A stretch of DNA of 64,000 nt. Source: Bradyrhizobium sp. CCBAU 51627. Its GTDB lineage: Bacteria > Pseudomonadota > Alphaproteobacteria > Rhizobiales > Xanthobacteraceae. The notes under the pieces are model-generated. The model had not been told where the DNA came from. It made no database searches and worked only from the letters and a program-made list of their open reading frames with translations. Positions 26,373-34,787 of this stretch are shown one piece after another. Location of the stretch: the NCBI RefSeq assembly GCF_028128765.1, contig NZ_LBJG01000004.1, forward strand, positions 31,424-95,423, read 5' to 3'. The translations under genes were made by a program, and so were the position numbers. How positions within the stretch are numbered: the first letter of the stretch is position 1; each line of letters opens with the position of its first letter.

Positions 26373-26901
26373 TTTTCGGGCGCGCTGCAATCTGGACGAG
26401 GGACCGGACGCCGAACGATCGGCGTAGCGGAACGGTAGCCTTCAACAGGGTAAAATTGGCTTATTCGAGATAGGTATAAAAATACCAAACGTTACGCACG
26501 CGCCGGCTACCGATGTCTGAATCATGCAAATGAAAGACGAAATCCTCCATCCACGCTACCGGCCGGATTCCTAGACTGCGAGCCTCGGCTCGCGGCCATC
26601 GAGTTGCACGGCAACGGGCTTTTTCGTTGACAGGTCCATTTTATTTGTACATTCGTACAAATGAACGCGGCCCAAGATCGTGGATGTCGGGTTACCCTAA
26701 CGTAACCACGCAATCGCTTTCCACGCTTAGTGATCGGACGTGCGGCTTGTGCCGAACGGTCGCCAAACGTCCGATTGACAATGAGGGCGCGAAAGACGCC
26801 ATGTGACGTGCGACATCGCTCGCGCGTGGGTTAAAGTGAGGCAAGGACCGGGCACTCGGTCTGGCGCACAAGCGGTTAGGAATGAAGGGGAGGGACATCT
26901 G
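26373..26901. promoter_or_regulatory. 529-bp divergent region upstream of the second liv operon
   Basis: No gene is seen. It contains GGTATAAAAATACC (26473-26486), likely part of the leftward lipoprotein promoter; a consensus TTGACA at 26627-26632; and a perfect 8-4-8 palindrome at 26643-26662. The last stretch (26880-26900) ends with GGGGAGGGA, the ribosome site of the binding-protein gene. Confidence 0.5.
26643..26662. promoter_or_regulatory. Perfect 20-bp inverted repeat, candidate TetR-type operator
   Basis: ATTTGTAC-ATTC-GTACAAAT is a perfect 8-4-8 inverted repeat starting 10 bases after a TTGACA hexamer (26627-26632) and 240 bases before the first gene of the liv operon. It would overlap the -10 region of a promoter using that hexamer. 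Size and symmetry fit a TetR/AcrR-type repressor site. No TetR gene lies in the window, so the factor is unknown. Confidence 0.55.
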
Positions 26902-28080
26902 ATGTTCGAACGCAAAACGTTTTCTCGGGCGGCCGCATTTGCCGCCATTGCCGGCCTTGCGGCCCTCGCACCGGCCAAGGCGGAAGACACCGTCAAGGTA
27001 GGCATGATCCTGCCGATGACCGGCGGCCAGGCTTCGACCGGCAAGCAAATCGAGAACGCGATCAAGCTCTACATGCAGCAGAATGGCGACACCGTCGCCG
27101 GCAAGAAGATCGAGATCATCGTCAAGGACGATGCGGCGATTCCGGACAAGACCAAGACTGCCGCGCAGGAACTGATCGTCAACGACAAGGTCAATTTCAT
27201 CGGCGGCTTCGGCGTCACGCCGGCAGCGCTCGCGGCCGCGCCGCTGGCGACGCAGGCGAAGATTCCGGAAGTCGTCATGGCAGCCGGCACCTCCATCATC
27301 ACCGAGCGCTCGCCCTACATCGTGCGCACCAGCTTCACGCTCGCGCAGTCCTCGACCATCATCGGTGACTGGGCGGTGAAGAACGGCATCAAGAAGGTGG
27401 CAACGCTGACCTCTGACTACGCGCCGGGCAATGACGCGCTCAACTTCTTCAAGGAGCACTTCACTGCCGGTGGTGGCCAGGTGGTCGAAGAGGTCAAGAC
27501 GCCGCTTGCCAATCCTGACTTCGCGCCGTTTCTGCAGCGCATGAAGGATGCCAAGCCCGACGCGATCTTCGTGTTCGTGCCGGCGGGCCAGGGTGGCAAC
27601 TTCATGAAGCAATATGCCGAGCGCGGCCTCGACAAGGCCGGCATCAAGGTAATCGGCCCCGGCGACGTCACCGACGACGACCTGCTCAACAATATGGGCG
27701 ACGCCGTGCTCGGCACCGTGACCGCGCATATCTATTCGGCGGCGCATCCCTCGCAGATGAACAAGGACTTCGTCGCGGCCTACAAGAAAGCCTTCGGCAA
27801 CCGTCCGGGCTTCATGGCCGTGAGCGGCTATGACGGCATTCACCTGATCTACGAGGCGCTCAAGAAGACCAATGGCGACACCGACGGGACCAAGCTGGTC
27901 GAAGCCATGAAGGGTCAGAAGTGGGAGAGCCCGCGCGGTCCGATCTCGATCGATCCGGAGACGCGCGACATCATCCAGAACGTCTATATTCGCAAGGTCG
28001 AGAAGGTCGACGGCGAACTCTATAACGTCGAATTCCAGACCTTCGAAGCCGTCAAGGATCTCGGCAAGACCAAGAAGTGA
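26902..28080 (+). CDS. ABC transporter substrate-binding protein (LivJ/LivK-like)
   Basis: A 392-residue periplasmic receptor, first gene of a complete rightward liv operon. A Sec signal peptide (MFERKTFSRAAAFAAIAGL, cleaved after APAKA) precedes EDTVKVGMILPMTGGQASTG, a typical Peripla_BP_6 start. Later landmarks are VIVNDKVNFIGGFG-like residues near 95, GVTPAALAAAPLATQAKIPEV near 105 and VSGYDGIHLIYEAL near 310. The ATG at 26902 has GGGGAGGGA upstream, which settles the start; the frame is open further upstream to 26803 without coding character. The ligand may be an amino acid or a small carboxylate. A 163-base gap with repeats separates it from livH. Confidence 0.92.
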   Translation: MFERKTFSRAAAFAAIAGLAALAPAKAEDTVKVGMILPMTGGQASTGKQIENAIKLYMQQNGDTVAGKKIEIIVKDDAAIPDKTKTAAQELIVNDKVNFIGGFGVTPAALAAAPLATQAKIPEVVMAAGTSIITERSPYIVRTSFTLAQSSTIIGDWAVKNGIKKVATLTSDYAPGNDALNFFKEHFTAGGGQVVEEVKTPLANPDFAPFLQRMKDAKPDAIFVFVPAGQGGNFMKQYAERGLDKAGIKVIGPGDVTDDDLLNNMGDAVLGTVTAHIYSAAHPSQMNKDFVAAYKKAFGNRPGFMAVSGYDGIHLIYEALKKTNGDTDGTKLVEAMKGQKWESPRGPISIDPETRDIIQNVYIRKVEKVDGELYNVEFQTFEAVKDLGKTKK

Positions 28081-28082
28081 CG

Positions 28083-28133
28083 CGCGAAAGCGCGTCATCC
28101 CCGGGGCGCGCTTCGCGAGAACCCGGGATCTCG
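28083..28133. repeat. Intergenic palindromic repeat, family B half copy
   Basis: GCGTCATCCCCGGGGCGCGCTTCGCGAGAACCCGGGATCTCG is the left half of the family B element seen at 32816 (split here: GTCATCCCCGGGG, then GCGCGCTTCGCG, then ACCCGGGATCTCG). It directly abuts a family A copy, making a composite. Confidence 0.65.
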
Positions 28134-28143
28134 CCAACGCTCT

Positions 28144-28224
28144 CGTCATGCCCCGGCTTGACCCGGGCATCCACGCGAGAGCCGAAACAAACCGTGGATG
28201 GCCGGGACGAGCCGGCCATGACGA
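28144..28224. repeat. Intergenic palindromic repeat, family A copy 3
   Basis: It begins CGTCATGCCCCGGC and ends GCCGGCCATGACGA, with inner hairpins GCCCCGG-type/CCGGGC and GGCCGG/CCGGCC, and inner arms CCACG/CGTGG. It fills the gap between the binding-protein gene and livH, the same operon position class as the other two family A copies. Confidence 0.8.
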
Positions 28225-28243
28225 CCAACTCCAAGCTGAGACG

Positions 28244-29113
28244 ATGACCTCAATCCTCACCAACCTGTTCGATGGCGTTGCGTATGGCATGCTGCTGTTC
28301 GTGCTCGCTTGCGGGCTTGCGGTCACGCTTGGCCTGATGAACTTCGTCAACCTCGCCCATGGCGCCTTCGCCATGGCCGGTGGCTATGTCTGCATGCTGC
28401 TGGTGAATCAGCACGGTTGGCCATTCTTCGCTGCCTTGCCGCTCGCCTTCGTCTCGTCCGCGGTGATCGGCATTGTGCTCGAGCGAGTGCTCTACCGACA
28501 CCTCTATGCGCGCAGCCATCTCGACCAGGTGCTGTTCACCATCGGCCTGACTTTTATGTCGGTCGCGGCGGTCGACTACATTCAGGGTTCCTCGCGGGTG
28601 TTCATCAACCTGCCGGCCGCGCTGCAGGGCCAGTTCGACCTGTTCGGCGTCGGCATTGGCCGCTACCGGCTCATGATCATCGTGATCTGCGGTCTGCTCA
28701 CCATCGGTCTGCAGATGGTGCTGGCCAAGACGCGGTTCGGGAGCCGGTTGCGCGCTGCCGTCGATGATCCCCGCGCTGCGAGTGGCCTTGGCATCAATGT
28801 GCCGCAGGTGTTCGCCTTCACCTTTGCCTTTGGTTGCGGTCTCGCCGGCCTCGGCGGTGCACTGAGCGCCGAAATACTTGGCCTCGATCCGTACTTTCCC
28901 CTGAAGTTCATGATCTACTTCTTGATCGTGGTCACCGTCGGCGGCTCGTCCTCGATCACAGGACCATTTTTGGCCTCGCTCCTGCTCGGCATCGGCGACG
29001 TCGCCGGCAAGTATTACGTGCCGAAGATGGGCCCCTTCGTGATCTACACCATGATGATCGTGATCCTGATCTGGCGCCCGAACGGCCTGTTCGGCCGGAC
29101 GGCCGCCCGTTGA
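28244..29113 (+). CDS. livH: Branched-chain-type ABC transporter permease LivH
   Basis: A 289-residue inner-membrane permease with about eight spans. SILTNLFDGVAYGMLLFVLA and LGLMNFVNLAHGAFAMAGGY near residue 25 are LivH landmarks; the late VGGSSSITGPFLASLLLGIG and the tail IWRPNGLFG complete the pattern. The ATG at 28244 is used because upstream in-frame codons run through the family A repeat. It ends 8 bases before the livM start. Confidence 0.93.
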   Translation: MTSILTNLFDGVAYGMLLFVLACGLAVTLGLMNFVNLAHGAFAMAGGYVCMLLVNQHGWPFFAALPLAFVSSAVIGIVLERVLYRHLYARSHLDQVLFTIGLTFMSVAAVDYIQGSSRVFINLPAALQGQFDLFGVGIGRYRLMIIVICGLLTIGLQMVLAKTRFGSRLRAAVDDPRAASGLGINVPQVFAFTFAFGCGLAGLGGALSAEILGLDPYFPLKFMIYFLIVVTVGGSSSITGPFLASLLLGIGDVAGKYYVPKMGPFVIYTMMIVILIWRPNGLFGRTAAR

Positions 29114-29121
29114 GTCTGCCG

Positions 29122-30150
29122 ATGAACGCTTCGTCCGACGTCGGTTATCACGCCCAGCGGCAGGCGCGCTGGCACTATGGCGAGGCCGCCTTCTGGCTCG
29201 TTGTGCTTGCTTGCGGCTTTCTGTTTCCGTCGCGCTATCTGATCATGACCGACATCCTGCGGCTGGCCCTGTTTGCGATGTCGCTCGACCTCATCCTCGG
29301 CTACGCCGGCATCGTCTCGCTCGGCCATGCCGCCTTCTTCGGCGTCGGCGCCTATGCCGCGGGCTTGCTGGCTCTGCACGGCATCATCAACGAACCGGTG
29401 CTGGCGCTGATCGCCGCTGGGCTTGCCGCGATGGTGCTCGGCTTCGCCACCAGCTTCCTGGTGATCCGTGGCGTCGACTTGACCAGGTTGATGGTGACGC
29501 TCGGTATCGCGCTGCTGCTGGAGGCGCTCGCCGAGCGTTTCTCCAACATCACCGGCGGCACCGACGGCCTGCAAGGCATCGAGATGCAGCCGATCCTCGG
29601 CGCGATCACGTTCGACATGTTCGGCAAGGCCGGCTTCTTCTATTCGCTGGCCGTGCTGTTCATTCTGTTCCTTCTTGCGCGCCGCATCGTGCATTCGCCG
29701 TTCGGCTTGTCGCTGCGCGCGATCAAGAACAATCCGCTGCGTGCCGCAGCGATCGGTATCCCCGTGAACCGCCGCCTTATCGCGATCTACACGATTGCCG
29801 CATTCTATGCCGGGATCGCGGGGGCGCTGTTCACCCAGACCACCGCGATCGCCTCGCTCGACGTGTTCGCCTTCGACCGATCCGCCGATCTGATGCTGGT
29901 GCTCGTCATCGGCGGCACCGGCTATCTCTATGGCGGCCTGATCGGGGCTGTGATCTTCCGGATGCTCCAGGAAGTGTTCTCGACCATCACCCCGCAGTAC
30001 TGGCAGTTCTGGATCGGCCTCGTGCTGGTCGTCATCGTGCTGGTCGGCCGCCAGCGGCTGCATCGCTGGGTGCTCTACGTGCCGAACCTGATCATCAAGC
30101 AGGTGATGGGACGCAAAGCCGTCGTCGCCGTGCCGGAGAGCGATGCATGA
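29122..30150 (+). CDS. livM: Branched-chain-type ABC transporter permease LivM
   Basis: A 342-residue inner-membrane permease. The cytoplasmic start MNASSDVGYHAQRQARWHY leads into about nine spans; the LivM core LDLILGYAGIVSLGHAAFFGVGAY is near residues 56-79, and AIKNNPLRAAAIGIPVNRR, the loop that contacts the ATPases, is near 202. The ATG at 29122 follows livH by 8 bases; its stop overlaps the next start (ATGA), so translation with livG is coupled. Confidence 0.93.
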   Translation: MNASSDVGYHAQRQARWHYGEAAFWLVVLACGFLFPSRYLIMTDILRLALFAMSLDLILGYAGIVSLGHAAFFGVGAYAAGLLALHGIINEPVLALIAAGLAAMVLGFATSFLVIRGVDLTRLMVTLGIALLLEALAERFSNITGGTDGLQGIEMQPILGAITFDMFGKAGFFYSLAVLFILFLLARRIVHSPFGLSLRAIKNNPLRAAAIGIPVNRRLIAIYTIAAFYAGIAGALFTQTTAIASLDVFAFDRSADLMLVLVIGGTGYLYGGLIGAVIFRMLQEVFSTITPQYWQFWIGLVLVVIVLVGRQRLHRWVLYVPNLIIKQVMGRKAVVAVPESDA

Positions 30151-30902
30151 CCATCGCGCTCGAAACCCAGAACCTCGAAAAGCAGTTCGGCGGCCTGCGC
30201 GTCACCCGCGACCTGTCGCTCAGAATCGAGCAGGGCGCCCGCCATGCGCTGATCGGGCCCAATGGCGCTGGCAAGACCACCGTCATCAACCAGCTTACCG
30301 GCGTGCTCAAGCCCAACTCCGGCCGCATCTTACTCGAAGGCCAGGACATCACCGACCTGCCCGTGCACAAGCGCGTGCTGCGCGGCCTGTCGCGGACCTT
30401 CCAGATCAACCAGCTCTATCCCGACCTGACCCCGCTCGAAACCATCGGCCTTGCCGTCTCCGAACGCCTCGGCCATGGCGGCGACTGGTGGCGGCGGATG
30501 GGCACGCGGAGCGACGTGAACGGCGAGATCGCCGATCTCCTGACGCGTTTCCATCTGCTCGACGTCATGAACGAACAGACCGTGACGCTGCCTTACGGCA
30601 AGCAACGCCTGCTCGAGATTGCGGTCGCGATCGCCGCCAAGCCGCGCGTGCTGCTGCTCGACGAGCCCGCCGCCGGCGTGCCGGAGAGCGAGCGCCACGA
30701 CATTCTCACCGTGGTCGGCGCGCTGCCGCGTGACGTCACGGTGCTGCTGATCGAGCACGACATGGACCTCGTTTTCTCGTTCGCCGACCGCATCTCGGTG
30801 CTGGTCTCCGGCGCGCTGCTCACGGAGGGGCCCCCCGATCAAGTCGCGCGCGATCCGCAAGTGAAGGCAGTCTATCTCGGCGAGGAGGCAGTCAATGTCT
30901 GA
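30147..30902 (+). CDS. livG: Branched-chain-type ABC transporter ATPase LivG
   Basis: A 251-residue ATPase. LEKQFGGLRVTRDLSLRIEQG opens the domain; Walker A GPNGAGKTTVI is near residue 37, LPYGKQRLLEIAVAIA replaces the classical signature near 149, Walker B VLLLDEPAAG is near 168 and LIEHDMDLVF carries the switch His. The ATG at 30147 overlaps the livM stop in ATGA. The gene also overlaps livF by 8 bases, so livM, livG and livF are translationally linked. Confidence 0.94.
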   Translation: MTIALETQNLEKQFGGLRVTRDLSLRIEQGARHALIGPNGAGKTTVINQLTGVLKPNSGRILLEGQDITDLPVHKRVLRGLSRTFQINQLYPDLTPLETIGLAVSERLGHGGDWWRRMGTRSDVNGEIADLLTRFHLLDVMNEQTVTLPYGKQRLLEIAVAIAAKPRVLLLDEPAAGVPESERHDILTVVGALPRDVTVLLIEHDMDLVFSFADRISVLVSGALLTEGPPDQVARDPQVKAVYLGEEAVNV

Positions 30903-31611
30903 CCTGCTCGCGATCGAGTCCCTGCGCGCCGGCTATGGCGAGGCGGTGGTCCTGCCCAACATGTCCCTGCGCCTGGCGGAAGGGCAGGTGCTGGCGCTGC
31001 TGGGCCGCAACGGCACCGGCAAGACCACGCTGATCAACTCCATCGTCGGCGTCACCCGCCGCTTCTCCGGAACTGTCGGGCTTGCCGGCACCGATGTCAC
31101 GACCATGCGACCCGACCAGCGGGCGCGTGCCGGAATCGGCTGGGTGCCGCAGGAGCGCAACATCTTCCGTTCGCTGACGGTGGAAGAGAATATGACCGCG
31201 GTGGCGCAGCCTGGTCCCTGGACGGTCGGGAAAGTCTACGAGATGTTCCCGCGGCTCAAGGAGCGGCGGAGCAACTTCGGCAACCAGCTCTCCGGCGGCG
31301 AGCAGCAGATGCTGGCGATCGGCCGCGCGCTCACTCTCAACCCGAAGGTCTTGCTGCTGGACGAGCCGACCGAGGGCCTCGCCCCCATCATCGTCGAGGA
31401 ACTGCTGAAGGCGATCGGCACCATCACCCGGGCCGGCGGCATCTGCTCGATCATCGTCGAGCAGAATGCCCAAAAGATTCTGGGGCTCGCCGACCGCGTT
31501 GTGATATTGGAGCGCGGAACGATCGTCCACGATGCCCCGAGCGCAGCGCTGAAGGCCGACCCCTCGGTCCTGGAGCGACATCTCGGGGTCGCAGGGGCGG
31601 CGGCCCACTGA
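30895..31611 (+). CDS. livF: Branched-chain-type ABC transporter ATPase LivF
   Basis: A 238-residue ATPase, last of the second liv operon. Walker A LLGRNGTGKTTL is near residue 34, signature LSGGEQQMLAIGRAL near 131, Walker B VLLLDEPTEGL near 153 and SIIVEQNAQ near 187. The start overlaps livG by 8 bases. A 78-base gap then leads to the MetE-like gene, which could be read through from this operon since no terminator is visible between them. Confidence 0.94.
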   Translation: MSDLLAIESLRAGYGEAVVLPNMSLRLAEGQVLALLGRNGTGKTTLINSIVGVTRRFSGTVGLAGTDVTTMRPDQRARAGIGWVPQERNIFRSLTVEENMTAVAQPGPWTVGKVYEMFPRLKERRSNFGNQLSGGEQQMLAIGRALTLNPKVLLLDEPTEGLAPIIVEELLKAIGTITRAGGICSIIVEQNAQKILGLADRVVILERGTIVHDAPSAALKADPSVLERHLGVAGAAAH

Positions 31612-31689
31612 CTTGTCTAACGCGTTTCTTCACACGAGCCGGTACCTACTTCGCTCGACAACGCTATAGAAAATACACGGGAGTTAAGA

Positions 31690-32808
31690 ATGCAGCGAAC
31701 CAGAGCCCCCTTCCGCGCCGACGAAGTCGGCAGCCTCCTGCGTCCCGCCAAGATCAAGGAAGCCCGCGCAAAGCTCGAGAAGGGCGAGATCTCGGCCGAC
31801 GATCTGCGCAAGATCGAGGACATGGAGATCGAAAAGGTGGTGCACAAGCAGGCCTCGATCGGCCTGAAACTCGCGACCGACGGCGAATTCCGCCGGTCCT
31901 GGTGGCACTTCGACTTCCTGGCCAAGCTTACCGGTTGCGAACTGTTCCATCCCGACACCGGCATCCAGTTCGCTGGCGTGCAGACCCGCCACGACGCGGT
32001 CCGGGTGATCGACAAGCTCGACTTCCCCGACAACCATCCGATGCTGGACCACTTCCGCTTCCTGAAGAAGTATGCCGACCAGGCGCATGTCACCGCCAAG
32101 ATGACGATTCCCTCGCCGGCCGTGCTGCACTTCCGGGGTGGCCGCAAGTCGATCTCCAAGGACGTCTACCCCGATCTCGACGCCTTCTACGAGGATCTCG
32201 GCAAGACCTATCGCAAGGCGGTGAAGGCGTTCTACGATGCCGGCTGCCGCTATCTCCAATTCGATGACACCGTGTGGGCCTATCTCTGCTCGCAGGACGA
32301 ATTACAGAAGGCGCGTGAGCGCGGGGATAATCCGGACGGTCTCCAACAGATCTACGCCCGCATCATCAACTATGCGCTGGCCGAGAAGCCCGCCGACATG
32401 GTGGTGACGACGCATGTGTGCCGCGGCAATTTCCGCTCGACCTGGATTTCCTCGGGCGGTTACGAGCCCGTGGCCGAGACCATGCTCGCCGGGACCAATT
32501 ACGACGGCTACTTCCTGGAGTATGACAGCGATCGTGCCGGCGGGTTCGAGCCACTGCGCTTCCTGCCCAAGGGCAACAAGGTCGTCGTGGTCGGCGTCAT
32601 CACCTCGAAGTTCGGCGAGCTCGAGAAAAAGGACGACATCAAGCGTCGTCTCGAGGAAGCCTCCAGGTTCGCGCCGCTCGAGCAGCTCGCGCTGTCGCCG
32701 CAATGCGGCTTTGCTTCGACCGAAGAGGGCAACATCCTCTCCGAGGAAGAGCAGTGGGCCAAGCTCAGCCTTGCGGTCGAGATCGCGAAGGAAGTGTGGG
32801 GCAACTGA
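31690..32808 (+). CDS. Cobalamin-independent methionine synthase-like protein (MetE C-domain/YxjG family)
   Basis: A 372-residue single-domain relative of the catalytic half of MetE. MetE moves a methyl group from methyl-THF to homocysteine; short relatives of the YxjG/YxjH type may do this alone or use other methyl donors. Landmarks are FRADEVGSLLRP at residue 8, TDGEFRRSWWHFDF near 63, YLQFDDTVWAYLC near 186 and, for zinc, THVCRGNFRS near 239 and SPQCGFAS near 337. His and Cys of THVC and the Cys of PQCG are the expected ligands. It lies 78 bases after livF and upstream of metK-ahcY, so a role in the methyl cycle is plausible. Confidence 0.85.
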   Translation: MQRTRAPFRADEVGSLLRPAKIKEARAKLEKGEISADDLRKIEDMEIEKVVHKQASIGLKLATDGEFRRSWWHFDFLAKLTGCELFHPDTGIQFAGVQTRHDAVRVIDKLDFPDNHPMLDHFRFLKKYADQAHVTAKMTIPSPAVLHFRGGRKSISKDVYPDLDAFYEDLGKTYRKAVKAFYDAGCRYLQFDDTVWAYLCSQDELQKARERGDNPDGLQQIYARIINYALAEKPADMVVTTHVCRGNFRSTWISSGGYEPVAETMLAGTNYDGYFLEYDSDRAGGFEPLRFLPKGNKVVVVGVITSKFGELEKKDDIKRRLEEASRFAPLEQLALSPQCGFASTEEGNILSEEEQWAKLSLAVEIAKEVWGN

Positions 32809-32815
32809 GATAGGG

Positions 32816-32898
32816 TGTCATTCCGGGGTGCGCTTAGCGCGAACCCGGAATCTCGAGATCCCGGGTCTGGTGCTTGCGCACCATCCCGGGATGACGAC
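32816..32898. repeat. Intergenic palindromic repeat, family B copy 2
   Basis: It opens TGTCATTCCGGGG and closes CATCCCGGGATGACGA, with inner pairs GTGCGC-TTA-GCGC, CTCGAG, CCCGGG and GGTGCTTGCGCACC. It separates two convergent genes and may terminate both. Confidence 0.8.
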
Positions 32899-32912
32899 GC
32901 GCAAGCGCTTCG

Positions 32913-34625
32913 TCACTTCTCCGCCAGATAGACCTCGCCCAGCAGCGACGAGTTCGACCACGGCACCTGCTTGTTCTTCGTGGTTGAGACCACCTCGGCT
33001 CGCACCCGCGTCAGCATCTGCTGCACTTCCAGTCCCGGCGTGCCGATGTGGCGGGACAGCGCGGCGGAGAACGGCGAGTTCGCGCCTTCGCCGTCGAGCG
33101 CGACCTGGCCTGGCGCTGTCGCGAAGGCGATCAGCGTGCCGGCTCCCAACGTTGCACCGGATCCGAGGCTTGACGGCGCGGCGAGGCCAGATGCACCCTC
33201 GATGCCGCGGCTGCTGCCGGCGCTTGCGACCTGCTGCGCCATCGGATTGTTGCGGCAGGCATCGAAGATCAGAATATTGGTACGGACCTGATCGTCAAGG
33301 CCGGCCATGATGGTGTCCATGTCGATCATCGTTTCCGTCATGCCGCTGCCTGCCTTCAGCTCGGCGTCGACGGGAATGAGATAGTTGCGGCCGTCGATCT
33401 GCACGCCGTGGCCGGCGTAATAGACCAGGGCCACCTGCGCCCGTGCTGCCTCGCGCAGAAAATCGCGTGTCATCTTCTGCATTGCGGCACGGTTGAGATC
33501 GACGCCCTCCGACACCGTGAAGCCGATGTCGCGGAGGCTTTTGGCAACAGCGCGCGCATCGTTGGGCGGATTGGGCAGCGCCCTCACATGCAGGTAGGCG
33601 CCATTGCCGATCACCAGCGCCATGCGGGTGCTGCGAGCGGCCGGCGCAGGCGAAGGCACGGATGCTGTGCCCGTCTGCGGTGGGGCAGGAACTGCTGTGG
33701 GCTGCGCCGTCGGCGAGGGGGCTGGGATTGGCGCATTCGCATCCGTCACCAGTGACAGCCGCACCTTTGCGGTGGCCTGATTGGCCTTGCTGCCGGCGTC
33801 GGACGCCACGATCGCGAGCGTCGCCTTATAGTCGTCGCGCGCATGCGCGTAATCGCCCTTGGCCTCATAGGCCAGCGCGCGGTGGGTATAGGCGGAGATC
33901 AGCACGCTGTTCGGCGGCGTCATGATGTTGACCGGCGGCTTGTCCTTGGCGAGCCGGATCGCTTCGCTGCCGTCGACGATCGCGCGATCGAGATCGTTCT
34001 TCGCGCGCCAGATCGCGGTACGGTTGATCAGCGGCTGCGGCAGTGTCGGATCGAGTCGGATCGCCTGGTTGAGGTCGGCGAGCGCGCCGTCGAGATCGCC
34101 GAGCGCTTCCTTGGAGATGCCGCGGTTCTGGAACGAGAACGCAGATCTCGGATCGGCCTTGATCGCCATGTCGTAGTCGGCGATCGCCTTGGCGTAGTCG
34201 CCTTTGCTGCGCCAGGCGTTGCCGCGGTTGTGGAAGATGATGCCGCTGGGCGCGCCGAGCTTCAGCGCATCGTCGAAGTCCGCGATCGCGATGTCGTAGT
34301 CGCCCTTGTCGTAATAGGCCGAGCCCCTCAGATTGTAGACCGCCTGGCCCGGCTTCAACCGGATCGCTTCGGTAGCGTCAGTAATGACCTTGGCGTAATC
34401 GCCCTTCTTGTTCCAGCCCACCGCGCGCCAGAAATAGACTGTCGCGAGCTGCTCGCCCTTGAACACCTTCAACGCGATGATCTTGGTGCAGGCATCGACC
34501 ATCTGGTCCGCCGGCGTGGTCTCGGTCGTGCAGAGCGGCCCGAGCTGACTGCGCGATTGGGCTGATGCGGGTGCCGACCACAGAGGTGCGGCGAGCAGGG
34601 CGAGCGCGACGAGCAGGCGGCGCAT
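32913..34625 (-). CDS. Secreted TPR-containing caspase-like protease (peptidase C14 type)
   Basis: A 570-residue protein with a Sec signal peptide (MRRLLVALALLAAPLWS, cut after ASAQ), so it should act in the periplasm. Residues about 50-280 hold several tetratricopeptide repeats (for example GSAYYDKGDYDIAIADFDDA). After a proline-rich linker at about 340-370 comes a caspase-fold domain beginning RMALVIGNGAYLHV. The catalytic dyad is intact: His406 in YYAGHGVQ and Cys457 in FDACRNNP. Such proteins occur in Rhizobiales but their substrates are not established. The ATG at 34625 is fixed by the signal peptide. It is divergent from the HTH/SAM-fold gene with 162 bases between; it is not in an operon. 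Function beyond protease fold is unknown. Confidence 0.88.
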   Translation of the reverse strand: MRRLLVALALLAAPLWSAPASAQSRSQLGPLCTTETTPADQMVDACTKIIALKVFKGEQLATVYFWRAVGWNKKGDYAKVITDATEAIRLKPGQAVYNLRGSAYYDKGDYDIAIADFDDALKLGAPSGIIFHNRGNAWRSKGDYAKAIADYDMAIKADPRSAFSFQNRGISKEALGDLDGALADLNQAIRLDPTLPQPLINRTAIWRAKNDLDRAIVDGSEAIRLAKDKPPVNIMTPPNSVLISAYTHRALAYEAKGDYAHARDDYKATLAIVASDAGSKANQATAKVRLSLVTDANAPIPAPSPTAQPTAVPAPPQTGTASVPSPAPAARSTRMALVIGNGAYLHVRALPNPPNDARAVAKSLRDIGFTVSEGVDLNRAAMQKMTRDFLREAARAQVALVYYAGHGVQIDGRNYLIPVDAELKAGSGMTETMIDMDTIMAGLDDQVRTNILIFDACRNNPMAQQVASAGSSRGIEGASGLAAPSSLGSGATLGAGTLIAFATAPGQVALDGEGANSPFSAALSRHIGTPGLEVQQMLTRVRAEVVSTTKNKQVPWSNSSLLGEVYLAEK

Positions 34626-34787
34626 GGCGATGGTTCCTTGAGGAGAAGTGCTTGTTGGTTGCCTGGTGGCACCTTGGGGTTCACGCCCGGCATCAGGCGT
34701 GGGGTAAAGCAGGCAATGGTATTCCATCGGTGGGCAGAATTTGTTAGGAGATAGGTCCCAATTTTCCTGCCCACCGCCGTCCCACAT

